Positions 4,619 through 5,969 of a stretch of 5,969 bases of DNA are shown here, one piece after another. The position numbers were made by a program, and so were the translations under genes. Location of the stretch: the NCBI GenBank assembly GCA_033809415.1, contig JAPXLT010000285.1, forward strand, positions 1 to 5,969, written 5' to 3'. Within the stretch, counting starts at the first letter, position 1. Every line of letters begins with the position of its first letter. The stretch comes from JAQVUB01 sp033809415 (GTDB lineage Bacteria; Verrucomicrobiota; Lentisphaeria; Oligosphaerales; Oligosphaeraceae). Under the pieces are notes generated by a model. It did not search any database. It was not told where the DNA came from and worked only from the letters and a program-made list of their open reading frames with translations.

Positions 4619-5815
4619 TCACCCCCCCCCCCCCCGGAATTTTCCCAGCATCCTTTTTTTACAAAAGTGCGCTTGGTAGATATTCCAAGCATGCCCCTGA
4701 TCCCGGCGAAGCTTTCCCCGGTCATGCAGATATACGCACAGCTGCCCGATAACCTCTTCCTGGTTTGCATCAGTCAGCACATTCCCCAGCGAGAATTCCC
4801 GTATCCATTGCGCAATATCGCCTTTTTCCGACCCCTGAAACAGCACCGGACGCCCAATTGCCAGTGCCGCGAAAAATTTTGATGGCACGACGAGTCCTTC
4901 CCAGCCTTCGCGCAGGCTGATCAGGTGAATATCTGCTGCGGCCAGGCGCTGTTCCAGCTGGCTTTCATCGGCAAATCCAGCCATGCGGATATTGGTATCT
5001 TCCGGCGACACCCCCGCCAACTGCTCGTGGTAGGTATTCCCATAGCCGGCAAAGCAAAAGGCGGCGTCAATCCCCCGACGCCGACATTCCCGCGCCAGCT
5101 CGATGAAAGGAATGATGTTATGCGCGTGACCGACAGTCCCCGAGTACAAGACTGCCAGCTTGGCTTCGCCAAAAAGCTCTTTTCGGACTGCACTGTCCGG
5201 CGCTGGCACCTCCGCCGGTTCCGACAGAGCCCATGGCGTGATCGTATGACCACACGCGCCTGGATTATACCGCTGCATGATTTGTCTCATGCGCGGTCCG
5301 ATATCGATGATCTGGTCAACCGCACGATACGCCCACGGCACAAAAGGCTTTGTTAAGCTAGCCAGCCAACGCATCCAGCGCGGTGAATTGACCAGAATGA
5401 CCTCCGGGTACACATCAAAGACCCAGTGCATGCGGCGGCAGTTGCGGTTCAGCCAACGCAAAAATGGAAACATGAAGTATGCAAATTGCGGATCCGTGCC
5501 GACGATCACACAATCATAGTTGCTGCGTTCTTTCCAGAAAGCCAGTATCCAGCGCAATTGCAGGATTGCCGAATTGATCAGGCGTCCCCAATTCGAATGC
5601 GCACCAATGCCAAAATGCCGGAAACGGCGAATTTTTACGTCATTCCAAGTCTCCTCACCTGGCAGGTCCTGAACCCCACCGTGGCGCAGATGCCTCGCCG
5701 TATAAACTGTGACCTGGTGACCATCCGACGACAACGCGCTCGCTAAATCCGAAAACAGCCGGGCACTCACAACCGTGTCCGGATGAAAATAATGATACAT
5801 CAGCAATACACGCAT
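4619..5815 (-). CDS. GT4-type glycosyltransferase (WbuB/WcaI-like, GT-B fold)
   Basis: 398 aa. This cytoplasmic or membrane-associated glycosyltransferase is probably involved in O-antigen or exopolysaccharide assembly; its donor and acceptor cannot be read from sequence. The N-terminal Rossmann half starts MRVLLMYHYFHPD and contains SARLFSDLASAL (17-28), GHQVTVYT (32-39) and FDVYPE (133-138), as in WbuB-type enzymes. The nucleotide-sugar half has LAVLYSGTVGHAHN (220-233), CFAGYGN (254-260), the E-rich loop EGWEGLVVPSKFFAALAIGRPVLF split at 303-326, and EKGDIAQWI (330-338). The ATG at 5815 gives the normal N-terminus, but no clear Shine-Dalgarno precedes it. The C-terminus is odd: after KKRMLGKF it ends RGGGG, encoded by a 14-base homopolymer directly before the stop and 4 nt from a REP hairpin. 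The usual last helix seems slightly shortened. Confidence 0.9.
   Translation of the reverse strand: MRVLLMYHYFHPDTVVSARLFSDLASALSSDGHQVTVYTARHLRHGGVQDLPGEETWNDVKIRRFRHFGIGAHSNWGRLINSAILQLRWILAFWKERSNYDCVIVGTDPQFAYFMFPFLRWLNRNCRRMHWVFDVYPEVILVNSPRWMRWLASLTKPFVPWAYRAVDQIIDIGPRMRQIMQRYNPGACGHTITPWALSEPAEVPAPDSAVRKELFGEAKLAVLYSGTVGHAHNIIPFIELARECRRRGIDAAFCFAGYGNTYHEQLAGVSPEDTNIRMAGFADESQLEQRLAAADIHLISLREGWEGLVVPSKFFAALAIGRPVLFQGSEKGDIAQWIREFSLGNVLTDANQEEVIGQLCVYLHDRGKLRRDQGHAWNIYQAHFCKKRMLGKFRGGGG
4622..4635 (+). repeat. C14 homopolymer encoding the glycosyltransferase C-terminus
   Basis: Fourteen consecutive C residues (G on the coding strand) encode the final four glycines, followed at once by TGA. 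Homopolymers of this length are prone to slippage and also to sequencing error. The other C runs of 7 or more in the window (1106-1114, 1123-1131, 5937-5943) also touch REP elements. Confidence 0.85.
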
Positions 5816-5915
5816 AGCGTATATGAATCGTTAATCAGCAAAATATGAAGATGCACGTATGTAGTTTAGGTTTCAAGCGTCCCACAAGGCCGCAACATAA
5901 AACCTCAGCCCTTTC
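5816..5915. other. Upstream region of the glycosyltransferase; no gene seen
   Basis: About 100 nt between the start at 5815 and the REP doublet. On the minus strand a TTGAAA at about 5869-5874 and several A+T-rich hexamers could form part of a promoter, but no convincing -10/-35 pair stands out. There is no recognisable ribosome-binding site before the ATG. Confidence 0.35.
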
Positions 5916-5969
5916 CGTCCTGTGCCGGCACTTCAGCCCCCCCGTCCTGTGCCGGCACTTCAGTGCCGG
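5916..5969 (+). repeat. REP doublet at the window edge (truncated 5916-5936, full 5943-5969)
   Basis: The first copy stops at GGCACTTCAG and is followed by seven C residues (5937-5943). The second copy is complete, with hairpin CCGGCACTTCAGTGCCGG at 5952-5969, and ends exactly at the window boundary, so the array may continue. Its orientation is the same as every other copy in the window. Confidence 0.85.

Noticed and set aside
4925..5356. Plus-strand open frame opposite the glycosyltransferase
   Set aside because: It lies entirely within a well-supported gene on the other strand and shows no family features.

Overview
The window looks like part of a cell-surface polysaccharide (O-antigen or exopolysaccharide) locus from a Gram-negative-type bacterium. 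Four apparently intact genes are visible: three sugar or surface-glycan genes on the minus strand plus an OpgB/LTA-synthase-family membrane enzyme, and beside them a plus-strand REP-associated tyrosine transposase (RAYT). A RAYT with a long C-terminal domain, an RmlC/RmlD pair and abundant REP-type palindromes would suit the Bacteroidota or the Verrucomicrobiota/Lentisphaerota/Kiritimatiellota group. That placement is an impression from protein style, not a proven assignment.

Layout from left to right. Positions 3-57 hold a REP doublet just upstream of the RAYT ribosome-binding site. The RAYT gene runs from 77 to 1102 on the plus strand and ends in a 17-bp tandem repeat rich in C runs, followed by a REP element at 1131-1157. 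The rest of the coding content is on the minus strand. Read in its own direction it is: a GT4-type glycosyltransferase (5815-4619), a REP doublet, rmlC (4500-3955), a 54-codon broken rmlD copy (3947-3783), an OpgB-like phosphoglycerol transferase (3786-2254), a broken 5' remnant of rmlC (2121-1988) and intact rmlD (1987-1148). Another REP doublet (5916-5969) lies upstream of the glycosyltransferase and runs to the window edge.

Function. RmlC and RmlD carry out the last two steps of dTDP-L-rhamnose synthesis; RmlA and RmlB are not in the window. The glycosyltransferase would use an activated sugar to build the glycan. The OpgB-like protein could decorate a periplasmic glycan with phosphoglycerol or a related phospho-group.

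Two things stand out. First, the OpgB-like gene sits between two half-broken rmlC-rmlD modules: the upstream module keeps rmlC and breaks rmlD, the downstream one breaks rmlC and keeps rmlD, so one working copy of each remains. Both broken copies carry internal deletions whose junctions can be read from the sequence. Second, all REP copies point the same way, most occur as a truncated copy followed by a full copy, and they lie at gene ends. One REP supplies the stop codon of rmlD. Another lies next to a C14 run that encodes the C-terminus of the glycosyltransferase and could switch it among three different tails by slippage.
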